This document shows, one piece after another, positions 35,862-43,430 of a stretch of DNA of 64,000 nucleotides. The position numbers and the translations under genes were made by a program. The notes below the pieces were generated by a model, which made no database searches, was not told the DNA's origin, and saw only the letters and a list, made by a program, of their open reading frames with translations. Each line of letters opens with the position of its first letter. The first letter of the stretch is position 1. This DNA is from Diaminobutyricimonas sp. LJ205 (lineage in GTDB: Bacteria > Actinomycetota > Actinomycetes > Actinomycetales > Microbacteriaceae), in contig NZ_CP046619.1 of NCBI RefSeq assembly GCF_009755725.1, forward strand, positions 2,046,001 through 2,110,000, given 5' to 3'.

Positions 35862-36566
35862 GTGCCTAAGATCACACTCCCCCGCCGCTTGCTCGCCGAA
35901 TTCCTGGGCAGCGCGCTGCTGGCCGCCGTCGTCATCGGCTCCGGCATCGCCGCCTCTCGACTATCCGAGGATGCCGGCCTGCAGTTGTTGCAGAACGCCC
36001 TCGTCACCGGGGCGGGCCTTTTCGCACTCATCCTGATCTTCGCGCCCGCCAGTGGCGCACATTTCAACCCGGTAGTGAGCCTGGTCGACGCCGGTTTCGG
36101 CGAGCGAGCCTGGCGGGATGCGGCGGCCTATATTCCCGTCCAGATCATCGGATGCATCGCCGGGGCGATGCTCGCCAACGTGATGTTCGACCTGGATGTG
36201 ATCTCCATCAGCGCGAACGAGCGACTCACTGGCGCCACGGCAGCGGCCGAAGTGGTGGCAACCGCAGGGCTTGTGATGGTGATCTTTGCGCTCACCCAGA
36301 CCGGCCGTTCGTCCTGGGTGCCCACCGCCGTCGGCGCCTACATCACGGCGGCCTACTACTTCACCAGCTCGACGAGCTTCGCGAACCCGGCGATCACGAT
36401 CGGCCGCATCTTCTCGGATACCTTCGCCGGCATCGACCCCGGCTCCGCGCCGGGGTTCATCGCGGCGCAGCTGGTCGGCGGGGCGCTCGGCTTTCTCGTC
36501 GTGCGGGCGCTGTATGGGACATCCGCCCGCCGCGCGGAGCCGGCGACCATGGGCGAGACGGTCTAG
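35862..36566 (+). CDS. Aquaglyceroporin (MIP family), probable arsenite exit channel
   Basis: 234 aa with six membrane helices and both half-helix motifs: HFNPVVS (NPV in place of NPA) and FANPAIT. In Sinorhizobium meliloti an aquaporin (AqpS) replaces the ArsB pump and lets arsenite made by ArsC leave down its gradient; the divergent arsC here gives the same arrangement (inferred function). The GTG start at 35862 follows the second operator by about 16 bp. No ArsB or Acr3 is present in the window. Confidence 0.9.
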   Translation: MPKITLPRRLLAEFLGSALLAAVVIGSGIAASRLSEDAGLQLLQNALVTGAGLFALILIFAPASGAHFNPVVSLVDAGFGERAWRDAAAYIPVQIIGCIAGAMLANVMFDLDVISISANERLTGATAAAEVVATAGLVMVIFALTQTGRSSWVPTAVGAYITAAYYFTSSTSFANPAITIGRIFSDTFAGIDPGSAPGFIAAQLVGGALGFLVVRALYGTSARRAEPATMGETV

Positions 36567-36601
36567 CGCCCCGCGCACGCAATTCGACTCACCCGGCCGA
36601 C

Positions 36602-37024
36602 TCAGCTGGTCGGCATGAAGCCGGACGACATCAGGAAGCGGTCGACCTCGATTCGCAGGGCGACCCGGGAAGGATTCGGCTGGGGTTCGCGATAGCGCGC
36701 GGAATAGCAGGACACGGCGCGGGCGACTGAGACCTCATCGGTCACGACCCGGGCTGCGCCCTCGATCGTCGACCAGTGCCGCCCGCTCACCTGGCATGCG
36801 GCGACCCGGTCGTCGGCGGTTATGTGCTGAACCTTGCGCGAGTGTTCGTTGGTGATCACCCACGCACACTGCTCCTCCAAATCCAGCGCTACACCGACCG
36901 GGACAAGGTGCGGTCTACCGTCGGCGCGAACGGAGGCGAGAGTGCAGAGGTGCCGCTCGGTCCAGAAATTCAGGAGGAGGGATGGGAAGTTCGTCCACTC
37001 AGGTTTCCACGAAGGCACCCGCAT
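36602..37024 (-). CDS. PPOX-class flavin/F420-dependent oxidoreductase
   Basis: 140-aa split-barrel protein of the pyridoxamine-5'-phosphate-oxidase-like superfamily: LCTLASVRADGRPHLVPVGVALD and the C-terminal RIEVDRFLMSSGF. In actinobacteria this subfamily often uses F420H2; the substrate is unknown. It lies between the aquaporin and the ArsR-ArsC fusion, with the same orientation as the fusion and 24 bp downstream, so probably co-transcribed with it. Confidence 0.8.
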   Translation of the reverse strand: MRVPSWKPEWTNFPSLLLNFWTERHLCTLASVRADGRPHLVPVGVALDLEEQCAWVITNEHSRKVQHITADDRVAACQVSGRHWSTIEGAARVVTDEVSVARAVSCYSARYREPQPNPSRVALRIEVDRFLMSSGFMPTS

Positions 37025-37048
37025 ATTGTCCCAGATGGCCGCTGGGTA

Positions 37049-38044
37049 CTAGTTTCCGGCGGTGATGTCCTCGAGCAGCCCACGGACGCGACGCTCGATG
37101 TCGTCGCGGATGCCTCGCACTGTTTCCGCCGGCTGACCGACCGGATCCTGAAGATCCCAGTCGAGATAGCGGCGACCCGGATAGACCGGGCAGGCATCCC
37201 CGCAGCCCATCGTGATCACGTAGTCGGCGGCACGCACGACCTCGTCGGTGAGCGGCTTCGGGAAGTCGGCGTGCAGCGGCACCCCGATCTCGTCGAGCGC
37301 GTCGATCACGACCGGGTGGACGGATGCCGCCGGCTCGGAGCCCGCGGTACGCACGCGCACCCGATCACCGCCGAGCGACCGTAGTAGTGCGGCGGCCAGC
37401 TGAGACCGGCCGGCATTCTGCACACAGACGAACAGCACCTCGGGCACGTCGCGCGGAACGACCGAGGCGGCGGTGGCCAACGCGGTCAATCGGTCGGCGG
37501 CGAACTGGGAGGCCAGCGAGGGTAGCAGTGCGGATTCCCCGGCTCGGGCTTCCAACAGGGCATAGCTCTGCGCGACGTACTTGGCGACGGTTTCGGCCGA
37601 GAAGGTGCCGGCGAAGCGGTCCGCCAGGTCGGTGGCGATGCGACCGACGACCGGAGGAAGCGAGTCAAGGTTTGCCGTGTCGGGAAGGCCCGCGGCAGTG
37701 AGCAGTTCGGTGAGCTCGGCGCGAGCCTCGACGGGCTGCCCGGCGACCGCGCCGAGCACAGTGTCGACGATCTCGCGGCGCCGCGCGGGCACGATCGAGT
37801 ACCAGACTTGCCGGCCGCGCTTCTCGCGTTGCAGCAGGCCGTCCTCGACCATCACCCGCATGTGGTGGCTCACCGTCGGCTGGGTGAGCTTCAGTGCGTC
37901 GGCCAGTTCGCCGACCAGCGCTTCACCGTTGACGCTGCCGATGATGCGGCTGAGCAGCTGCAACCTGGTCGGATCGGCAACTGCGCGCAGCGTCCGGGCA
38001 AGACGCTCCGCGCTGTCTCGGCCGAGGGCCACCGCCGTATCCAT
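37049..38044 (-). CDS. ArsR-type repressor fused to arsenate reductase
   Basis: 331 aa with three parts. Residues ~5-95 are a winged-helix ArsR domain (LKLTQPTVSHHMRVMVEDGLLQREKRGRQVWYS). Residues ~125-195 are the helical domain shared with the second arsenate reductase. Residues ~200-325 are an LMW-PTP-type arsenate reductase with Cys207 in [32 protein letters not shown]. The ArsR part has no CxC metal site in its recognition helix, so sensing may involve the reductase part. The ATG at 38044 lies within a 16-bp palindrome, seven bases after TAGACT on the minus strand: a leaderless, self-repressed start. Confidence 0.9.
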   Translation of the reverse strand: MDTAVALGRDSAERLARTLRAVADPTRLQLLSRIIGSVNGEALVGELADALKLTQPTVSHHMRVMVEDGLLQREKRGRQVWYSIVPARRREIVDTVLGAVAGQPVEARAELTELLTAAGLPDTANLDSLPPVVGRIATDLADRFAGTFSAETVAKYVAQSYALLEARAGESALLPSLASQFAADRLTALATAASVVPRDVPEVLFVCVQNAGRSQLAAALLRSLGGDRVRVRTAGSEPAASVHPVVIDALDEIGVPLHADFPKPLTDEVVRAADYVITMGCGDACPVYPGRRYLDWDLQDPVGQPAETVRGIRDDIERRVRGLLEDITAGN

Positions 38045-38058
38045 AGACCAGAGTCTAT
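38043..38058. promoter_or_regulatory. Operator palindrome overlapping -10 and start of the ArsR-ArsC fusion gene
   Basis: ATAGAC-CAGA-GTCTAT, perfect 6-bp arms. On the minus strand TAGACT (38057-38052) is the putative -10 and the ATG starts seven bases later inside the same palindrome. A bound repressor would block both polymerase and initiation. It is closely related to IR2 at 35830-35845 (ATAGAT-N4-ATCTAT). Confidence 0.65.
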
Positions 38059-38131
38059 TCAACCCGTCGCCCTGAGCGGCCTATCGAGCTATGTTAGCTT
38101 TAACCCTAACGTCATTAGGAAAGGTGTTTCG

Positions 38132-38428
38132 GTGTCGGTTGTGGTGGGTGTCGTCCTCTTGCTCAAGTTCCTGGTCGAACTCGCCTCGCTGGTCGCGGTG
38201 GGTTACTGGGGCTACCACCTCACGGACATCGGCATCCTGCGCTGGGTCCTGGCTCTGGCGGTTCCGGCCGTTGTAGAGCCGTGGCTGGTGATCACTCAGC
38301 TCGCGGTGTTCGGGCTGGCAGCACTCGCACTGTGGGCATCCGGACAGCCTTGCCTGGCGGTCGCGCTCGGCTCTGCTGCGGTCGTCATCGAGGTGCTTCT
38401 GCTGGTGACCGGGCAGTACTCCGAGTGA
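38132..38428 (+). CDS. Small membrane protein (YrdB/DUF2568 family)
   Basis: 98 aa with four hydrophobic segments (VVVGVVLLLKFLVELASLVA onward) and the motif GYWGYH typical of DUF2568. The function is unknown; found here divergent from the ArsR-ArsC fusion and convergent with the flavoprotein gene. The GTG at 38132 has AGGAAAGG at suitable distance, which decides the start over the long upstream frame that is antisense to the fusion gene. Confidence 0.75.
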   Translation: MSVVVGVVLLLKFLVELASLVAVGYWGYHLTDIGILRWVLALAVPAVVEPWLVITQLAVFGLAALALWASGQPCLAVALGSAAVVIEVLLLVTGQYSE

Positions 38429-38431
38429 GGG

Positions 38432-39739
38432 TCAGCAGCAGCCATCCGGTGCGCCGGTAGAGCACACGCCGGTTGCCGGCAGGCTGAGCTGCACGACGCT
38501 GGCCGACGCCAGATCGCCCGCGAGCCAGGCAGCGATCGAACGCACCTGCTCATAACCGGTGGCCAGCAGGAAGGTCGGGGCGCGGCCGTAGCTCTTCATC
38601 CCGGCGATGAAGAATTTCGGTTCCGGCTGCTGCAGTTCCCGGAACCCGTGCGGCTCGACGGTGCCACAACTGTGCACATTCGGGTCGATCAGCGGCGCGA
38701 TCCCACGCGGTGCCTCGACCACCTCGTCGAGGTCGAGGCGGATCTCGCGGAGCATCCCGAGCTCCGGCCGGAACCCGGTGGCGTTCACCACAACGTCGAC
38801 ATCGATGGTTTCGACACCGCCCGCTCGGTTGCCGGTCACCCGCACGCCGTTCCCGCGGCGCTCCAGCGCAACAATCTCGAACCGGTCGACCAGGCGGATA
38901 TCGCCGCGCTCAACGAGCCCGTGCACCGCCGAGCCCAGGGATGCGCGGGCCGTGAGCTCATCATCGGCGGACCCGAACACTCGCACTGCATTTTCATTCC
39001 GGATACCCCAGAAGACCGTCGTCCCGGCGGACTCGCCGGAGAGGGCGGCAAGGCTCAACAGCGTGTTCGCCGCCGAGTGTCCGGCACCGACGACCAACAC
39101 GCGCTTCCCCGCGAATCGAGCGCGCTCCGCTCCGAGCACATCGGGCAGGGCGTGGCTGACCAGGTCGGCGACCTCCCGCGCGCCGAGCGGGTCGAGTCCG
39201 CTCGAGCCGAGACTGTTCGCGGTGCGGTAGGTGCCGGAGGCATCGATCACCGCGCGAGCGGTGATGTCGGCTACGTGACCGTCGCGGTGAACGGTGCGGA
39301 GCACGAATGGCGCTTCGGCGCGGCCGGCAGTGCGGGTGCGGTCCATCCCCTCGCGAGAGACCGCGACCACCTCGACGCCGAATCGGACGCGCGAGGCGAT
39401 CTCCGGCAGTGCAGCGAGCGGCGCGAGATAGCCGTCGATCACCTCACGGGCGGTCGGCAACGCCGTGGCGGGCGGTGCCTGCCACCCCGCAGTCTCGAGC
39501 AGTCTGGCTGCGGCCTTGTCGACGAGCAGCTCCCACGGCGAGAACAATCGGATGTGCGCCCAGAGTTCCATGCTCGCGGCAACCGTGTCGCCCGCTTCGT
39601 AGATGACGAAGTCGACTCCTCGCTCAAGCAGCTGCGCTCCGGCAGCGAGGCCGATCGGTCCGCCGCCGATGATGGCGATCGGAAGCCCATCCAATCGGGA
39701 CGGACGTGCAGTCGGTGTCGCAAGGTCGACGAGGGTCAT
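38432..39739 (-). CDS. Arsenic-island flavoprotein monooxygenase/oxidoreductase (ArsO-like)
   Basis: 435-aa FAD/NAD(P)-binding protein. Motifs: IAIIGGGPIGLAAGAQLLERG at the N-terminus, VLVVGAGHSAANTLLSLAAL as second Rossmann loop, and VVNATGFRPELG. The family recurs in actinobacterial ars clusters and is annotated as ArsO-like or simply as FAD-dependent oxidoreductase. The C-terminus ends CSTGAPDGCC, a cysteine cluster that could bind As(III). The reaction is unproven. Promoter region shared with arsR (39740-39825), which contains inverted repeats. Confidence 0.78.
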   Translation of the reverse strand: MTLVDLATPTARPSRLDGLPIAIIGGGPIGLAAGAQLLERGVDFVIYEAGDTVAASMELWAHIRLFSPWELLVDKAAARLLETAGWQAPPATALPTAREVIDGYLAPLAALPEIASRVRFGVEVVAVSREGMDRTRTAGRAEAPFVLRTVHRDGHVADITARAVIDASGTYRTANSLGSSGLDPLGAREVADLVSHALPDVLGAERARFAGKRVLVVGAGHSAANTLLSLAALSGESAGTTVFWGIRNENAVRVFGSADDELTARASLGSAVHGLVERGDIRLVDRFEIVALERRGNGVRVTGNRAGGVETIDVDVVVNATGFRPELGMLREIRLDLDEVVEAPRGIAPLIDPNVHSCGTVEPHGFRELQQPEPKFFIAGMKSYGRAPTFLLATGYEQVRSIAAWLAGDLASASVVQLSLPATGVCSTGAPDGCC

Positions 39740-39755
39740 CAGGGCACTCCTTCAG

Positions 39756-39779
39756 CTTCATCGATGAATGTCGATGAAG
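39756..39779. promoter_or_regulatory. Inverted repeat between flavoprotein gene and arsR, probable ArsR operator
   Basis: Perfect 9-bp arms CTTCATCGA and TCGATGAAG separated by six bases; a nested 12-bp palindrome TTCATCGATGAA occupies 39757-39768. It starts 17 bp upstream of the flavoprotein start and 47 bp upstream of arsR. It shares ATCGATGAAnGTC with the first repeat in the arsC/aquaporin gap. TAGTCT (39814-39819) lies six bases before the arsR ATG. Confidence 0.7.
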
Positions 39780-39825
39780 CGAGTATGGCCACCTATATCG
39801 ATGGTTGTCAATGTAGTCTCGACAC

Positions 39826-40170
39826 ATGACGATCATGCTGCCCGTCACCGACGTGACCGCGTGCTGCGCGCCCCTGACCCGCGAGACGCTCGACGCCGAG
39901 AACGCCGACGGCCTGGCCCGTGCGCTGAAGGCCCTCGCCGACCCTGCTCGGCTTCGGCTGATCTCAATCGTGGCCGCGTCCGACGGCGCGGAGGCGTGCG
40001 TGTGCGACCTGACAGAACCGCTCGGACTGAGCCAGCCGACGGTTTCGCACCACCTCAAGGTGCTCGTGGACGCCGGCTTCCTGACCCGGTCGAAGCGGGG
40101 CACCTGGGCGTACTACGCGCTCGTGCCCGGTGCGCTCGACTCGGTGTCGCGGTTGCTTGTGACGGTTTAG
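39826..40170 (+). CDS. arsR: ArsR-family arsenite-responsive repressor
   Basis: 114-aa winged-helix repressor (LGLSQPTVSHHLKVLVDAGFLTRSKRGTWAYY). Candidate As(III) ligands are the N-terminal pair Cys13-Cys14 (TACCAPL) and Cys58/Cys60 (EACVCDL). An N-terminal CC pair working with a cysteine near residue 55 is the arrangement described for C. glutamicum ArsR1. Leaderless start behind TAGTCT. It likely represses the island's divergent promoters. Its stop overlaps the convergent adnB stop by four bases, so the island abuts adnB directly. Confidence 0.9.
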   Translation: MTIMLPVTDVTACCAPLTRETLDAENADGLARALKALADPARLRLISIVAASDGAEACVCDLTEPLGLSQPTVSHHLKVLVDAGFLTRSKRGTWAYYALVPGALDSVSRLLVTV

Positions 40171-43100
40171 TCGGAATGCAGCGCCTGACGCCAGAGGGCG
40201 ACTAGTTCGTCTTCCTCGAAGATCCGCTCCGGCTCGATGACCCGGTCGTCGCTGACGTAGTAGAACACCGCTGAGATCAGCGCAGGGTCGATGCCCCTCC
40301 ACTTCGCATACGCGAGCCGATAGAGCGCCAGCTGCAGCTGCTTGTTCTCAAGGTCCGCGGCATCCCGGGGCGCCTTGCCGGTCTTCCAGTCGACGACCTG
40401 GAATCCGTCACCGTCGGCGTAGACCGCGTCGATCTTGCACACCACGACTTGGCCATCCAGCACCAGGTGGATCTCCCGTTCGACATCAACCGGGGTCCGG
40501 GTAGCCCACGGGGAACGCTCGAAGATCCCCTGCAGCCTCACCAGTTCCGCCTCGTCGATGGGTGCGTCATCGACATCGAGTTCCGTGGCGAGCGCGTCGA
40601 TGGTCTCCGCGGTGCCGCCGACGCCGTAACGCTGCTCGACCCAGGTGTGGAACAGAGTGCCGAGCCGGGTCGCTCGGTACGGTCGTTCCGGCATCGGACG
40701 GCGAAGGGATGCCGCGACCGCAGCCGGGTCGGTGACGAAGTCCTTGAACCGGCTCGCCGGTACCCGCCCTGGCAGGGGCATCCGCTCGGCGCCGTCCAGT
40801 CGGCGGCGGCGTTCCTCGAGCAGCAGGTCGAGTTCGCGCTGCCAGACGCCGGCCTGGTCGGGCAGCGCGCTGCGCACTCGTTCGGCGGCGGCTTCGAGCG
40901 CCGGGCGGCGGTCGCCGAGCGGGTCCCGCGGCCAGGAGAACAGACTGATGCGGTCGCCGAGCGGGTTCTCCTCGAACTGGCTGGCGTCCGGCAGTTCGGC
41001 GATCACGCCGTGACTTTGCAACTCGATCAGGTACGGGCTCGGGGTGCGCGGCTTCGTCTGCGTCGCCCAGAACGAGCCGCTCATCAGCAGCGAATGCCGG
41101 GCGCGGGTGACTGCGACGTACGCGAGCCGGCGTTCCTCGAGCTCGTGGCGGTGCTTCACCGCCTCGGCGAACTGCTTCTTCAGGTCGACCAGTTCCTTGC
41201 GGGTCTCGGCGATCTGCCAGTCGAACTCGGGCATGTCGGCGGCATCGCCGCGGAACGGCCAGGGCAACGCCCCGAAGCTGATCCAGCCGCCGGAGCCGTC
41301 ACGGGAACGGGCGGGCAGTTCGTCGACAACCATCCGCGGCACCACGACGTGGTCCCACTCGAGGCCCTTCGAACCGTGAATGGTGAGCACCTGCACGGTG
41401 CCCGGCTCCGGATCCTCCGGACGCGGGGCGAGCCCCTCGCGCCATTCGGCTTCCCGCAGCCAGCCGAGGAAGCCGCCGAGATTCGCGGTGTCGTCGATGG
41501 CCAGGTAGCCCGAGAGCGCGTCGAAGAATGCCTCCATCGCCGCGCGGCCCGTGGTGTGGGTCTCGTTGGCGGCCGTCTCGATGTCGAGCAACAGCTCCTG
41601 CTCGACAACGGTGACCAGATCGAGCAGGTCTCCGCCGGCGCGCCCGCGGAGCCGTTCAAGGGTGAGGCCGGCGTGCCGCAACCGCTGAAGCCCGGCCTCG
41701 CTGAACGCGGCCAACTGGCCGTGGCAGGGTTTCGCGTGCGCGACGAAGTCGAGGGCGTCGATGATCGAGCCGCCCTCGCCGTCGGCGACTGAGTCACGCA
41801 ATTGCTCGCGCACATCGTCATCGAGGGGCTGTTGGGCCAGGTCGCGGTCGCGCAGCCAGGAAGCGACCCGGCTGAGCGCGTGCAAATCCTTCACGCCGAT
41901 TCGCCAGCGGGATCCGGCGAGCAGCCGCACCAGCTCGGAACCGGCGGCCGGATCGTGCAGCACGGTGAGCGCGCTGACCAGGTCGGCGATCTCGGGTTCG
42001 GCCATCAGACCGCCGATGCCGAGCACGTGGTACGGCACCTCCGCCTTGCGCAACGCGTCGAGGAAGTACTGCTGCGACTTGCGGGTGCGGAACAGCATCG
42101 CCGCGGTGGCGTTCTCGCCGCCCCGGCTGAGTTTCTGCTTGAGCCAGGCCGCAGCAGCCTCGGCCTCCGCCTCCACGGTCTCCTCGAAGATGACGTCGAC
42201 TGGGACGTCAGTGGCGGTGAACGATGCTTCCAGCCGGGCCACCGGCACCCGGGTCTCGGGCACCAGCGGCGCCACGATGGTGTTCGCCGAGCGCAGGATG
42301 TCGCGTCCGTTTCGCCAGCTCGTGGTCAACGAGTACGTGCTCGCGGTGCCGCCGGCGAACTGGGTGGCGAACTGCTCCAAGTTCGCGGCGCTCGCCCCGC
42401 GCCATCCGTAAATCGACTGGTTCGGGTCACCGACCGCCATCACCGGATGCTTCGCGAACAGGGCGGCGAGCAGCCAGGTCTGCACCACCGAGGTGTCCTG
42501 GTACTCGTCGAGCAGGACGACCCGGTAGCGGTCACGGAAGTCGGTCGCCACCGTCGGCACGGTGCGGACCACTTCGAGGGCGAGGGCCACCTGGTCGGAG
42601 TATTCAACGAAGCCGCGTTCCTTCTTGGCAGCGGCGTACCGTTCGGCGGCGTCGAGCACCACGGGCAGCCCACCGACGGTCTTCGCCATCTCGTCGACGT
42701 CGGCGTAGGCGCCCCGGCCGCCGGCCGGAAGGTCGGCGATGCCGGTGAAGTCCTCGGCGAAGCGGCGCACGTCGGCGGCGTCGGCGATGTTCTCGCCGAG
42801 CGACTGGCTGAGGGTGAGCACCGCGCGAGTGATCTGATCGACGCTGCGGCCGAGGCCGGCCAGCCGCGGGTCGCGGCTTTCGATCACCACCCGGCGGGCC
42901 AACTGCCAGGCGGCTGCTTCGCCGAGCACCGCGCCGTCGCTTTCCCGGCCGAGCAGGATCGCATTATCGCGGAAGATGGTGTTCGCGAACGAGTTGTAGG
43001 TGGCCACGTTCGGCGGGTCGAACTCGTCGTAGGGCACCGCGAGCAGCGGTGCCAGGCCCGCGTCAACCCGGATCAGGTCGTTGTCGGCGAGCGCGCGGAT

Positions 43101-43430
43101 CCGCTCGCGGATGCGTGCCGACAGCTCCCCCGCGGCCTTGCGGGTGAAGGTCAGGCCGAGGATCTGCCCCGGCTCGACCAGTCCGTTGGCAAGCAGCCAG
43201 AGCACCCGGTTCGCCATCGTTTCGGTCTTGCCGGATCCGGCTCCGGCGATCACCAGTGCCGGGTCGAGGCCTGCCTCGATCACCGCCCGCTGCTGCTCGG
43301 TAGGGCGAGGTCGGCCGAGGGCGTCGGCTATGTCATTGGCACTGACCGGAGTGTGGGTCTCGGCAGGCTCGACCAGCGGACGCGGTTCGACCAGCGAATT
43401 CGGCTCGACCAGCGATTCGGTGTTAGTCAC
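40167..43430 (-). CDS. adnB: AdnB-like helicase-nuclease subunit
   Basis: 1087-aa UvrD-like motor with a C-terminal RecB-family nuclease. Walker A is VIAGAGSGKTETMANRVL, motif II LLDEYQDTSVVQ, motif III GDPNQSIYGWRG, motif V IHGSKGLEWDHVVVP. The nuclease has the KIDAVY...VVDWKTGK and QLQLALYRLAYA motifs intact. With AdnA it forms the actinobacterial double-strand-break resection machine (M. tuberculosis Rv3201c, similar length). The GTG start overlaps adnA by eight bases. The first ~30 residues contain a triple LVEP repeat derived from a DNA repeat and are not part of the helicase fold. Confidence 0.92.
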   Translation of the reverse strand: MTNTESLVEPNSLVEPRPLVEPAETHTPVSANDIADALGRPRPTEQQRAVIEAGLDPALVIAGAGSGKTETMANRVLWLLANGLVEPGQILGLTFTRKAAGELSARIRERIRALADNDLIRVDAGLAPLLAVPYDEFDPPNVATYNSFANTIFRDNAILLGRESDGAVLGEAAAWQLARRVVIESRDPRLAGLGRSVDQITRAVLTLSQSLGENIADAADVRRFAEDFTGIADLPAGGRGAYADVDEMAKTVGGLPVVLDAAERYAAAKKERGFVEYSDQVALALEVVRTVPTVATDFRDRYRVVLLDEYQDTSVVQTWLLAALFAKHPVMAVGDPNQSIYGWRGASAANLEQFATQFAGGTASTYSLTTSWRNGRDILRSANTIVAPLVPETRVPVARLEASFTATDVPVDVIFEETVEAEAEAAAAWLKQKLSRGGENATAAMLFRTRKSQQYFLDALRKAEVPYHVLGIGGLMAEPEIADLVSALTVLHDPAAGSELVRLLAGSRWRIGVKDLHALSRVASWLRDRDLAQQPLDDDVREQLRDSVADGEGGSIIDALDFVAHAKPCHGQLAAFSEAGLQRLRHAGLTLERLRGRAGGDLLDLVTVVEQELLLDIETAANETHTTGRAAMEAFFDALSGYLAIDDTANLGGFLGWLREAEWREGLAPRPEDPEPGTVQVLTIHGSKGLEWDHVVVPRMVVDELPARSRDGSGGWISFGALPWPFRGDAADMPEFDWQIAETRKELVDLKKQFAEAVKHRHELEERRLAYVAVTRARHSLLMSGSFWATQTKPRTPSPYLIELQSHGVIAELPDASQFEENPLGDRISLFSWPRDPLGDRRPALEAAAERVRSALPDQAGVWQRELDLLLEERRRRLDGAERMPLPGRVPASRFKDFVTDPAAVAASLRRPMPERPYRATRLGTLFHTWVEQRYGVGGTAETIDALATELDVDDAPIDEAELVRLQGIFERSPWATRTPVDVEREIHLVLDGQVVVCKIDAVYADGDGFQVVDWKTGKAPRDAADLENKQLQLALYRLAYAKWRGIDPALISAVFYYVSDDRVIEPERIFEEDELVALWRQALHSD
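43357..43418. repeat. Interspersed repeat captured in the 5' coding end of adnB
   Basis: Three imperfect 18-19-bp units with the core TCGACCAGCG. The 23 bases at the left (GTCTCGGCAGG then CTCGACCAGCGG) are nearly the reverse complement of the end of the tandem repeat at 47253-47276. In adnB they encode LVEP-NS-LVEP-RP-LVEP-AET. Confidence 0.7.

Noticed and set aside
32044-40170. Integrative element with att sites
   Set aside because: No integrase, transposase, tRNA target or direct repeats at the edges were seen; called an island from gene content and synteny only.
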